Part shown: piece after piece, positions 52,139-59,246 of the stretch | Numbering within the stretch: the first letter of the stretch is position 1 | How the letters are laid out: every line of letters begins with the position of its first letter | Assembly: GCA_046263755.1 (NCBI GenBank) | Contig: JBJYZC010000012.1 | Coordinates: 1-64,000 of the forward strand | DNA from: Lachnocurva sp029100405 | Lineage (GTDB): Bacteria; Bacillota; Clostridia; Lachnospirales; Lachnospiraceae | Reading direction: 5' to 3' | DNA length: 64,000 nucleotides | The notes under the pieces: model-generated | Databases searched by the model: none | Told to the model about the DNA's origin: nothing | The model's input: the letters and a program-made list of their open reading frames with translations, nothing else | Position numbers and translations under genes: made by a program

Positions 52139-52798
52139 TTATTCTTCTTGTTTGGAAAAAGAGTCTCCGAATCCCCGGAAGATATTTTTCATGTCCCAGT
52201 ATTCTTGAGGCCGGCTGAAATCAGTAGTTCCAGGCCGATGGGTCAGCTTGAAAACTGCACAGTTCTTTACTTCCACATCCCAGAAATTATGGAGTTCCTT
52301 TCCCTGAGCCACCGTCAGGATCGCATGCAGGATGCCGCCATGAGTTCCGCAAAGAACGGTCCGCGGATCCTCATCCGGAAACTCCTTTGCCAATTTCATA
52401 AGAATTGCTCTCGCCCTGCCCAGGATCTCCTCATAGGTCTCCGCTCCTTCCGGCATCACGCATTTCTCCGGCGTTTCGAAGAAATCATGATGAAAGTTGG
52501 GCGCCATTTTCCTCGCCTCGATGCCTTCATAAGGTCCAAAGCAGAACTCAATCAGAAGCGGCTCCTCGATAAATTTAGACCGGTCGATTCCGCTTGCTAT
52601 TTCTACGGTTTCTTTGACACGATCGAGGGGAGAAACCAGGATACAGTCCGGCTTTATATTTGCCTCTCGTAAAAACTTACCGGCATTTCTTGCCATATTG
52701 CGGCCGGTCTCATTCAGGTGGGTATTGGTACGGCCCTGCAGCATATGATGCACATTCATATCTGTCTGGCCATGTCTGATGAAATAAATAGATGACAT
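52139..52798 (-). CDS. histidine phosphatase (phosphoglycerate-mutase-like)
   Basis: A 219-aa histidine phosphatase superfamily member. The catalytic RHGQTDMN has the phospho-accepting His, with Arg in SPLDRVKET and the second His in CGTHGGIL. It lacks the insertion of true dPGM enzymes, so it is more probably a phosphatase such as GpmB/CobC/PhoE-type. Its substrate is not clear. The start follows AAAGGA at 7 nt. Confidence 0.85.
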   Translation of the reverse strand: MSSIYFIRHGQTDMNVHHMLQGRTNTHLNETGRNMARNAGKFLREANIKPDCILVSPLDRVKETVEIASGIDRSKFIEEPLLIEFCFGPYEGIEARKMAPNFHHDFFETPEKCVMPEGAETYEEILGRARAILMKLAKEFPDEDPRTVLCGTHGGILHAILTVAQGKELHNFWDVEVKNCAVFKLTHRPGTTDFSRPQEYWDMKNIFRGFGDSFSKQEE

Positions 52799-52844
52799 GA
52801 AATAATCCTTTCTTTTTTTCTGATTCTATCACCTGACGCGGGGA

Positions 52845-53032
52845 GTTCCTATGGAAATAATCAACAAAATAAAAAAACAAGCAGAGAAGAAAGTCGCACC
52901 GCCCTCGAAACGGTACTTAGATCCTGTCGAGAGACAAGTGATAGCAGAGAGAGAAGGAATGCGCACCGCCCTCGAAACGGTAGTCGAAGTTCTATGGAAA
53001 GAATTAACAAAATAAAAAAACAAGCAGAGAAG
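52845..53032. repeat. partial duplication of a terminator arm with linked 21-bp repeat
   Basis: 52845-52889 and 52989-53032 are about 93% identical; both contain AACAAAATAAAAAAACAAGC. Between them, CGCACCGCCCTCGAAACGGTA is repeated exactly at 52895-52915 and 52962-52982. The second 44-bp copy is the 3' half of a working terminator (53012-53047), the first is an orphan copy of it. Confidence 0.9.
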
Positions 53033-53047
53033 GGGTTCTCTGCTTGT
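53012..53047 (-). terminator. strong orphan intrinsic terminator
   Basis: ACAAGCAGAGAA (53020-53031) and TTCTCTGCTTGT (53036-53047) form a perfect 12-bp stem with a GGGG (plus strand) loop, followed on the minus strand by seven T. No minus-strand protein gene ends in the 500 bp upstream of it, so it implies a non-coding transcript. Confidence 0.85.
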
Positions 53048-53276
53048 GAAAGGGAATTGGTGACAATTCACATCGCCACCTATATATGAGGGGATATATG
53101 AGATAAAAACCGGTACGGTGGACATCGGACTTCATTTTGCAAACGACAAGTCCAAATCTCTGAAAGGGGGGATGAGATTTTATGTCCTGTATTTAATGGT
53201 AGGGGGAGTGATCCGCTACCGGTTTTTACAACTATGTTTCAGGGATCCCAACTCTTTCGGGAACGTTCCCTGAAAC
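53012..53276 (-). ncRNA. candidate structured non-coding RNA, unknown class
   Basis: The region holds nested perfect stems. P1 AAAAACCGGTA (53105-53115) pairs with TACCGGTTTTT (53217-53227). Inside it P2 GGACAT/ATGTCC (53120-53125, 53182-53187) encloses P3 GGACTT/AAGTCC (53127-53132, 53148-53153) and P4 AAATCTC/GAGATTT (53154-53160, 53174-53180). GGTAG/CTACC (53198-53202, 53216-53220) competes with P1. A further 10-bp hairpin GTTTCAGGGA/TCCCTGAAAC (53236-53276) stands beside it. The terminator at 53012-53047 favours the minus strand. No promoter was certain (TATTAT at about 53285-53290). It matches no tmRNA, RNase P, SRP RNA or riboswitch I know. Confidence 0.45.
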
Positions 53277-53428
53277 TGTCTATATAATACCCCGTGAATA
53301 GACGGTCTGCTTGCCAGAAGTAGAAGTTTACTGGCCAAATCTTGCATTTTTTAATTGCATGTGCTATTTTTGCTTTACATTGAATTGAAATTGCCAATAT
53401 GGTGCGACAAAAACTGGGCATCAGTTAT

Positions 53429-53559
53429 GATCTGGAAGGCAACCGGCCAGATAGGATAGGGCCGGGCATCCGAAAGATCTGGAAGGCAAATAACAGATAC
53501 GACTGGACATCCGAAAGGTCTGGAGGGCAAACAAGAGATACGGCCAGATCATAACGGAT
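53429..53559. repeat. degenerate 42-47-bp tandem repeat upstream of the araC-type gene
   Basis: Three units start with GATCTGGAAGGCAA or a near variant at about 53429, 53476 and 53517 and share GGCATCCGAAAG-like ends (GGGCATCCGAAA, GGACATCCGAAAG). They end just before the ribosome site region of the AraC gene, so they could affect its promoter. Confidence 0.75.
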
Positions 53560-53595
53560 GACAGGTTCAGAATAGAAAGGGAGCGTTTCCGATCC

Positions 53596-54402
53596 ATGTA
53601 TGCGATTTATCAGAATAAACCGGATTTTGAAGTTTATGTAAGATCTGTTGAGCACGTGCCCCCGCATCTGCACGAACCAATGGAATTGGTCTATCTTCGC
53701 AGCGGAAGCATGGAGATTGGCAGCGGCACCGAGCTTTTCCATATGGAAGCCGGCGATCTGGCCCTCATTTTCCCCCAGGTCATCCATCATTATCAGAATA
53801 TGTCCGGAGAGGAAGGACATGCTCTTTTTATTCATTCAACGGTCGATCACTGTGCCCCTTTCCGGGATACCCTGGAGCGTTACTCTGCCAGAAATCCGGT
53901 CATTCCCAAGAACAGAATCACAGAGGACATCATTCAGGCCCTGCTCTGCCTGGAGAATCTCGATGACCGTCAGGTCTACCATGATGTCCTGATGGATTCC
54001 TATCTCCAGATCATTCTGGGAAGAATTCTTCCGATGTTCTATCTGGTTCAAAAGGATTCCATGGGAAGCGACGACCTGATCTATCGGACCGTAGAATATA
54101 TCGCCCGGAATCATACAAGCGAAGTGACCCTGACCTCCATGGCAAAGGATCTCTATGTCAGTCCCTATGCCCTGTCCCGGCTCTTCTCCTCGACTTTCCA
54201 TATGAACTTCAACCACTATCTGAACCAGACCCGGCTCCGTGACTTCGTCCATCTCCTTCGGCTGAGCAATCAATCCATCACCGAAGCCTGCATGAATGCC
54301 GGTTTTGACAGCCAGCGTACCATGAACCGGGTCTTCCGCGAAGAATATCATATGTCGCCCAGCGAATATCGAAGAGAATTAATCAAGAATCGCTTGCAAT
54401 AG
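53596..54402 (+). CDS. AraC-family transcriptional regulator
   Basis: A 268-aa regulator with an N-terminal cupin-like ligand domain (about 1-95; PPHLHEPMELVYLRSGSMEI) and a C-terminal double helix-turn-helix (about 165-268; LTSMAKDLYVSPYALSRLFSSTFHMNFNHYLNQTRL and ITEACMNAGFDSQRTMNRVFREEYHMSPSEYRR). Such proteins often sense sugars. The target is unknown; no sugar genes are adjacent. The ribosome site GGGAG is about 12 nt from the ATG, which is long. Repeats flank the gene on both sides. Confidence 0.88.
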   Translation: MYAIYQNKPDFEVYVRSVEHVPPHLHEPMELVYLRSGSMEIGSGTELFHMEAGDLALIFPQVIHHYQNMSGEEGHALFIHSTVDHCAPFRDTLERYSARNPVIPKNRITEDIIQALLCLENLDDRQVYHDVLMDSYLQIILGRILPMFYLVQKDSMGSDDLIYRTVEYIARNHTSEVTLTSMAKDLYVSPYALSRLFSSTFHMNFNHYLNQTRLRDFVHLLRLSNQSITEACMNAGFDSQRTMNRVFREEYHMSPSEYRRELIKNRLQ

Positions 54403-54494
54403 GGGGGCAGGCTTGCAATGCCTGTGTTCATTTGCGTGCAATAGGGGGACAGGCTTCCAATAGAGGGACAGACTTCCAACGCCTGTGTTTATTT
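54393..54494 (+). repeat. 19-bp and 22-bp repeats including the araC-type stop codon
   Basis: Pattern X-Y-X-X-Y. X is YKTSCAATAGRGGGRCAGR (54393-54411, 54435-54453, 54454-54472) and Y is CTTSCAAYGCCTGTGTTYATTT (54412-54434, 54473-54494). The first X contains the last codons Leu-Gln and the TAG of the regulator gene; the later X units keep CAATAG. Confidence 0.9.
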
Positions 54495-54530
54495 ATTTGG
54501 ATCGTATTCATGGAAAGGTCGTTATTTAGT

Positions 54531-55397
54531 ATGAATCATCAGCTTATTCTCGCCTCCGGCTCTCCGCGCCGGCTGGAACTTCTTCAGCAGATTGGGATCC
54601 GTCCCATCGTCATCAAAAGCCGAATCGAAGAACAGATCACCGAGTCAGACCCCGCACTTGTCGTTGAAGAACTCTCGCAGCAGAAGGCAATGGACGTGGC
54701 AGAAAATCTGGAAGAATATATGATAGAGTCATCTCTTTCAGACATGACTTCAGGCCTTAGCGAGACAAATATAGACCCTGTCCCGGTTTTCCATCCAAGT
54801 CAGGCCTTGGTCCTTGGCGCAGATACAGTAGTCGCCTGCGATGGAAAGATCCTCGGCAAACCTCATTTGCACGATGAAGCATTTCAGATGATCCAAATGC
54901 TGCAAGGAAGATATCACCAGGTATTCACAGGCGTAACACTTGTCATCCCCGGAGGCAAAGATCACAAAGATCAATTGAGAAATCAGATGACAAATGGACA
55001 GCTTCCGTTGGCGAAAGAAGGCATTCCTCAATCCAGCAGCGGTATGCTAGAATTTGACGAAAAACAAGATCGCCGGACAAGTCTGAAATTTGACGAAGAA
55101 ACAGATCGCCTGACAAGTCTGAAATTTGACGAAAAAGCAGATCGCCAGACAAGTCTGAAATTCATCACCTTTCATGAGAAGACAGATGTTCATGTCATTC
55201 CTATGTCGGATGAGGAAATCCGCTCTTATGCCGATGGTTCGGAACCTATGGACAAGGCCGGTGCTTATGGCATCCAGGGGAGTTTTGGAAAGTTCATTGA
55301 TCGAATTTCCGGCGATGATTATAATGTTGTTGGTCTTCCATTGGCGCGGGTTTATACAACGATCCGGGAAATCGAAGCTAAGGGCTTAGGAATGTAG
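54531..55397 (+). CDS. Maf-type nucleotide pyrophosphatase with a repetitive insert
   Basis: A house-cleaning nucleoside triphosphate pyrophosphatase of the Maf/YhdE family. N-terminal LILASGSPRRLELLQQIG, LVLGADTVVACDGKILGKP and C-terminal DKAGAYGIQG motifs are intact. Maf proteins are usually 190-210 aa; this is 288 aa. About 75 extra residues lie between FTGVTLV and FHEKTDVHVIPMSDEEI and include a 12-residue tandem repeat FDEKxDRxTSLK x3. A second smaller insert (SDMTSGLSETNIDPVPVF) precedes the GADTVV strand. The start at 54531 has only a distant AAAGG; ATG 54510 is an alternative. Confidence 0.88.
   Translation: MNHQLILASGSPRRLELLQQIGIRPIVIKSRIEEQITESDPALVVEELSQQKAMDVAENLEEYMIESSLSDMTSGLSETNIDPVPVFHPSQALVLGADTVVACDGKILGKPHLHDEAFQMIQMLQGRYHQVFTGVTLVIPGGKDHKDQLRNQMTNGQLPLAKEGIPQSSSGMLEFDEKQDRRTSLKFDEETDRLTSLKFDEKADRQTSLKFITFHEKTDVHVIPMSDEEIRSYADGSEPMDKAGAYGIQGSFGKFIDRISGDDYNVVGLPLARVYTTIREIEAKGLGM
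55053..55160 (+). repeat. 36-bp in-frame tandem repeat inside maf
   Basis: Three 36-bp units (55053-55088, 55089-55124, 55125-55160), each reading 12 codons beginning FDE and ending TSLK. Units differ by a few bases, mostly nonsynonymous. Confidence 0.95.
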
Positions 55398-55517
55398 TAG
55401 ATCATTTTAGAAATACAGTCCTGACTACCAGCCTGCAATTTGATATCCGCTTTGTGAAAAATGAGCTATTAATGGAAAATGAAATAAGATAAACGAAGAA
55501 AAGAAAGAAGGAGATCC

Positions 55518-55751
55518 ATGGCAGTGAATCCAACATCCATTTTTAAAATTATGCAGTTAAAGAAAAAATTTGAGGGCAATCATCCTAAGATGGCAGCATT
55601 TCTCCAAAATGTTCTCTTTAGCGGGCTTCCAGAAGGAACCGTCATCGATATCCGCGTAGAGAAACCCGGCGAAACTCCAATTGAGGCAAATATGCGTGTT
55701 ACGGCAGACGATATTGAGATGGCTCAGGAATTGAAAACACTCGGACAATGA
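55518..55751 (+). CDS. small conserved-type hypothetical protein, 77 aa
   Basis: Not assigned to a known function. The start follows AGAAGGAGATCC, a very good ribosome site. The 77-residue protein begins MAVNPTSIFKIMQLKKKFEGNHPKM and has a helical N-terminal half with an Asn-His-Pro-Lys turn, then a beta-rich segment (GLPEGTVIDIRVEKPGE) and a final helix. No signal or membrane segment. I recall similar small proteins in Lachnospiraceae, but this is from memory. It may be co-transcribed with maf, 120 bp upstream. Confidence 0.75.
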   Translation: MAVNPTSIFKIMQLKKKFEGNHPKMAAFLQNVLFSGLPEGTVIDIRVEKPGETPIEANMRVTADDIEMAQELKTLGQ

Positions 55752-55798
55752 TCCAAGAGAATTACTTTTAATAAAATCATATTTCCTATTGGGAATAC

Positions 55799-55878
55799 AG
55801 CAAAAGATTCCTCTCAGTTTATGATTTGTTAATATACTAGCAAAGATTTTCTCTTTGTTTATGATTAGCTAATTTTCT
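55799..55878. repeat. 40-bp tandem duplication after the 77-aa gene
   Basis: 55799-55838 and 55839-55878 are two 40-bp units sharing AGCAAA, GATT, CTCT, and GTTTATGATT. The divergence (about a quarter of positions) points to an old duplication. No gene is seen in 55752-56162 apart from these repeats. Confidence 0.7.
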
Positions 55879-56020
55879 TTTCAGAAACTATTAATACTCT
55901 CGGTCTATATTTCCATGTAAAATAGAGTCCATATATATAATTGTGGCAGGACAAAAAGGGTGTCAACGTAAGCCACATGCCAGTCCATACTATTTGATCA
56001 GATCTTTTTCAAAGCAGGAC

Positions 56021-56116
56021 ATGCAACGTGGCATTTCAGGCAAGCAGCAAGTCTTCTTTTTTATGAAGAAAAGAAGAAAAGCGGTATGCAACGTGGCATT
56101 ACAGGCGAGCAGCAAG
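56021..56116. repeat. 31-bp direct repeat, 65-bp period
   Basis: 56021-56051 and 56086-56116 share ATGCAACGTGGCATT-CAGGC-AGCAGCAAG with two mismatches. They lie just upstream of the nuclease-like gene and may include its promoter or leader. Each holds the small inverted repeat ATGC-AACGTG-GCAT. Confidence 0.85.
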
Positions 56117-56162
56117 AGATACCTGGGATACGCATCTCGCGCAAAATTATGGGGAGGAGTCT

Positions 56163-56948
56163 ATGACAATCTATGAGGCCGCAGAATTCAGAATTGCAAC
56201 ACTTGAAAAACGTGAGAAGGAGTTGCAAGAGCTTGTGCGTTCTTCTCCGCCTGGGAAATTGATTTGGGCAAGTAACAGTAAGGCTTCACCCATCGAGCGT
56301 TGGTATATCAAAGAAGGTAAAACCAGATATCTGCCAAGAAAAGAAAAAGATCTGGCTCTTGCATTACTGCAGAAGGGTCAGGCGGAGGCCGAACTCAAGG
56401 ATATTGCTTCAGAAAAATATGGCCTTTCATGCCTGCTTCGTCATCCGCGTCACAATCATCTTGCAGTATTTTCTCAGCATTTAGCCTCATCCAGGCAGCT
56501 TGCATTGTTGCATCAGGGCCAAAAGAATGAGGTAAAATGGGAAGAAGCTCACTTTGAGGGAAACTCCTATCCGATTTCCAAGCCACATCGAACTTCCAAT
56601 GGAGAAATTGTGAGATCAAAATCCGAGCTGTTAATCGCACAACTATTGCTTACGCATCAAATTCCTTATCGTTACGAACAAGAATTATGTTTTGGGCAGC
56701 AGAAGATTCATCCGGATTTCACAATTCTTCGGCCTTATGACCATAAAATCATTTATTGGGAGCACTGGGGAAAAATCGATGATGCACGTTATCGACAGCA
56801 ATACCATGAAAAAATGGAGTTATATCTACAAAATACCATATTGCCGGATGATAACCTGATTTGCACTTACGAAACCGCGGAACGACCTTTAGACCTTGAA
56901 ACTGTTGAAGAGAAGATTCAGAGATACCTCTTGATTGAATCCAGATGA
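56163..56948 (+). CDS. hypothetical protein with a PD-(D/E)XK nuclease-like C-terminus
   Basis: A 261-aa protein. Residues 1-60 are polar and helical, with a motif SNSKASPIERWYIKEGKTRYLPRKE and further helical segments to about 130. The C-terminal part has IVRSKSELLIAQLL (Glu), IPYRYEQEL, IHPDFTIL (Asp) and IIYWEHWGKID (Glu-x-His), then YRQQYHEKMELY. Spacing fits the PD-(D/E)XK fold with E, D and ExH in place of ExK. This is inferred, no nuclease activity is proved. A GGGGAGGAG ribosome site precedes the ATG. The gene is A+T-richer than its surroundings. It may be a repair, restriction or phage-derived enzyme. Confidence 0.7.
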   Translation: MTIYEAAEFRIATLEKREKELQELVRSSPPGKLIWASNSKASPIERWYIKEGKTRYLPRKEKDLALALLQKGQAEAELKDIASEKYGLSCLLRHPRHNHLAVFSQHLASSRQLALLHQGQKNEVKWEEAHFEGNSYPISKPHRTSNGEIVRSKSELLIAQLLLTHQIPYRYEQELCFGQQKIHPDFTILRPYDHKIIYWEHWGKIDDARYRQQYHEKMELYLQNTILPDDNLICTYETAERPLDLETVEEKIQRYLLIESR

Positions 56949-56989
56949 AGGAAAGCATTACTATTTATTAAAGCATAAATATTTTTTCA

Positions 56990-57029
56990 TTACATCCCCT
57001 TTGTTTTACCAGGGGGGATGTAAATTTTT
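56990..57029 (+). terminator. intrinsic terminator after the nuclease-like gene
   Basis: TTACATCCCC (56990-56999) and GGGGATGTAA (57014-57023), 14-nt loop, followed by ATTTTTG. Confidence 0.75.
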
Positions 57030-57120
57030 GCTTATTATCCCAATTGTCGATACGAATGATGAAAAGCTTTCTACACAAAGTCCGGCCTGGCATGATATGA
57101 TGACCTAGGAATAAATGCCA

Positions 57121-57575
57121 AAATTCGATATACGAAATCTTTTCAAAATCATGCGCTTTGAAATGAGCGCAAGACGATCCTTCTGGACATTCAAATTCGA
57201 TATATGAAATCTTTTTAAAATCATGCGCTTTGAAATGATCGCAAGACGATCCTTCTGGACATTCAAATTCGATATATAAAATCTTTTTAAAATCATGCGC
57301 TTTGAAATGAGCGCAAGACGATCCTTCTGGTCATTCAAATTCGATATATGAAATCTTTTTAAAATCATGCGCTTTATGCGAGTACAAAGCAGTCATTTAA
57401 GGCTCCAATATTCGATATACAAAATCTTTTTGATTTCATGCTATGAAAATGCCTAAAAAACACGCATCATTTCAAAAAGAATTTGTATATCGAATATTTC
57501 GCCCTGAAATCAGGCATCTGAAGGTCATAAACACGCATCATTTTAAAAAGAATCTGTATATCGAATATTCCAGGC
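57121..57575. repeat. 72-bp tandem repeat array with inverted copies
   Basis: Units begin at 57121, 57193, 57265 and 57337 (fourth partial, 57337-57375), each exactly 72 bp, over 93% identical. They share AAATTCGATATA-GAAATCTTTTTAAAATCATGCG, then a GCGC-tttgaaatga-GCGC hairpin and GACGATCCTTCTGG. A diverged fifth core (57407-57441) and two inverted cores (about 57466-57504 and 57533-57571) follow. The fifth and first inverted cores can pair over about 35 nt. Confidence 0.95.
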
Positions 57576-57599
57576 TTAGAACAGGTATTCCATGCCTAT

Positions 57600-57930
57600 G
57601 AACTTGTTTCCCGCAAAATCGTGATTTTTGTTTTGCCTGTTTTCTGCAAATTTCTCAATTATATTTATGCTGATTTTCTCAAAATCGCTGATTGTATATC
57701 CCGGACAATAATTTCAGCATTGAGATACTCAAACATCAAGACGCTAACAAGCTGAAACTATAAAAAACACCCCATTTCGACATTCAAACTCTGCTATAAT
57801 TTAACGAGAATTGCAAGAACTACCTAGCAATGGAGCAATCCGTAGCGATCACATATGGTTGTTGTTAATGGATTTTTACATCTGACATTATCTGATTGCA
57901 ACAGAGCTAGAAAGCATCAAAAGAAAGATA
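57600..57930. other. intergenic DNA before the EamA gene
   Basis: No convincing gene. A TATAAT at 57795-57800 (plus) without a clear -35 may be the promoter of the downstream gene, giving a leader of about 125 nt. A/T-rich throughout. Confidence 0.35.
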
Positions 57931-57933
57931 GCC

Positions 57934-59067
57934 ATGTCAAAAGAAATGATACCATCTGAAAACTTATCTGAAAGGCCTGCAGGGAAGGAACTCAGTTTTG
58001 ACACCAACGGCGAAGCCCTCAGAAAGACAGAAACACCTGCAAAGAAAGCACCCGCCAGTCAGCTCAAGGGATCCCTTATTTTATTCTGTGCCTCCCTGAT
58101 TTGGGGAACGGCATTTGTAGCTCAGTCAATCGGCGCCGAGTATGTAGGTGGACTGACTTTTTCTTCTATTCGAAGTTTTATCGGCGCGATCTTCCTGATC
58201 CCGGTGGCTATCATAGTCGAGAAGATCAGCCACCGAAAGGATGCTAAAGTCTCCGCCCTACCCGAGGATCGCACCCAGTCTTCCAAAAGCTCAAGAAACT
58301 CAGAGTCATCTCTATCTTCCAAAAGGTCAGAAAACTCAGAGTCATCTCTGTCTTACAAAATCGGCCCGGTCACCAAGGCAGAGCTGAAGGGTGGCCTGAT
58401 CTCAGGAACCGCCCTTGCTGCAGCAACTATTTTCCAGCAATTCGGCATCGGAAACACCACCGTAGCCAAGGCCGGCTTCCTGACCGCACTCTATGTCATT
58501 CTAGTGCCCATCCTCGGTCTCTTCCTGGGGAGGAAAGTTCGCCCTTACATCTGGTTCTGCGCCATTCTCTCTCTGACCGGTCTCTATTTTCTCTGCCTGG
58601 CAGGGAAATCGGGCGTCGGTTTCACGCCGGGCGACATTCAGGTCCTGATCTGCGCCTTTCTCTTCGCGATTCAGATCCTGACCATCGACTATTGGTCCAT
58701 GCGCTGCCGGGGCGTTGTGCTTTCCTGTCTGATGTTCTTCGTTGTCGCCATCGAATCGGGCATTCTGATGCTGATCTTCGAGCACCCGACGCTCTCCGGC
58801 ATTCTGGCGGCAGGGCCCTCACTCCTCTACGTCGGCGTTTTTTCCAGTGGCATCGCCTACACCTTGCAGATCATTGGACAGAGAAATTTAAACCCTGCGC
58901 TTGCATCCCTTCTCATGTGCCTGGAATCTGTGATCTCAGCAATTTCCGGCTGGATCATTCTGGGGCAGGCCATGACAGGTAGGGAAATCTTCGGTGGCAG
59001 CCTCATGTTCCTAAGTATTGTCCTGGCCCAGGTTCTGCCTATTTTGCGTAAGCCTAGCAGGTCCTGA
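57934..59067 (+). CDS. EamA/DMT-family transporter
   Basis: A drug/metabolite transporter of 377 aa with ten predicted membrane segments as two EamA repeats. The N-terminal 47 residues are polar and unusual. Between the second and third segments lies a Ser-rich cytoplasmic loop with a 12-residue duplication (SSKSSRNSESSL / SSKRSENSESSL). The EamA motif CASLIWGTAFVAQSIG is at about 50. The substrate is unknown; amino acids or metabolites are typical for this class. The ribosome site is weak (AAAGAAAGAT). Confidence 0.88.
   Translation: MSKEMIPSENLSERPAGKELSFDTNGEALRKTETPAKKAPASQLKGSLILFCASLIWGTAFVAQSIGAEYVGGLTFSSIRSFIGAIFLIPVAIIVEKISHRKDAKVSALPEDRTQSSKSSRNSESSLSSKRSENSESSLSYKIGPVTKAELKGGLISGTALAAATIFQQFGIGNTTVAKAGFLTALYVILVPILGLFLGRKVRPYIWFCAILSLTGLYFLCLAGKSGVGFTPGDIQVLICAFLFAIQILTIDYWSMRCRGVVLSCLMFFVVAIESGILMLIFEHPTLSGILAAGPSLLYVGVFSSGIAYTLQIIGQRNLNPALASLLMCLESVISAISGWIILGQAMTGREIFGGSLMFLSIVLAQVLPILRKPSRS
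58279..58350 (+). repeat. 36-bp in-frame duplication in the EamA gene
   Basis: 58279-58314 and 58315-58350 are two 36-bp units with a few changes, encoding a 12-residue Ser-rich loop twice. Confidence 0.9.
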
Positions 59068-59246
59068 TGCTCTTTTCCGAAAAGCCGACTGGCTTACTTG
59101 CTTTGTGTAAGCGGTGGCATCAGTCACCAGCATGAGCCAAGACAAAATGGCTCGTTGCAATGGCTTTCTTGCGTAAGCGTAGGATCCGTCACAGTAAGGA
59201 TCAAGTCCTGTGGCATCGAACGCTTTCCATCTGAGATCGGCGATCT

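Noticed and set aside
53172..53273. Plus-strand 33-codon frame starting after AAAGGGGGG
   Set aside because: Overlaps the strongly paired RNA candidate; ribosome site spacing is close to zero, and composition is not typical of known small toxins. Cannot be excluded.
53239..53421. 60-codon minus frame upstream of the orphan terminator
   Set aside because: No ribosome site and it ends inside the hairpin at 53236-53276; unlikely to be the gene served by the terminator.
55943..56176. 77-codon plus frame over the 31-bp repeats
   Set aside because: No ribosome site, low-complexity content, and it overlaps the start of the nuclease-like gene.
57105..57368. Minus-strand frame with MILKRF-type repeats
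   Set aside because: Arises from the 72-bp DNA repeat (72 is a multiple of three so the frame stays open). No ribosome site, and other units break the pattern.
57121..57575. Possible CRISPR array
   Set aside because: The whole 72-bp unit is conserved, with no variable spacers, and inverted copies occur; no cas genes in the window.
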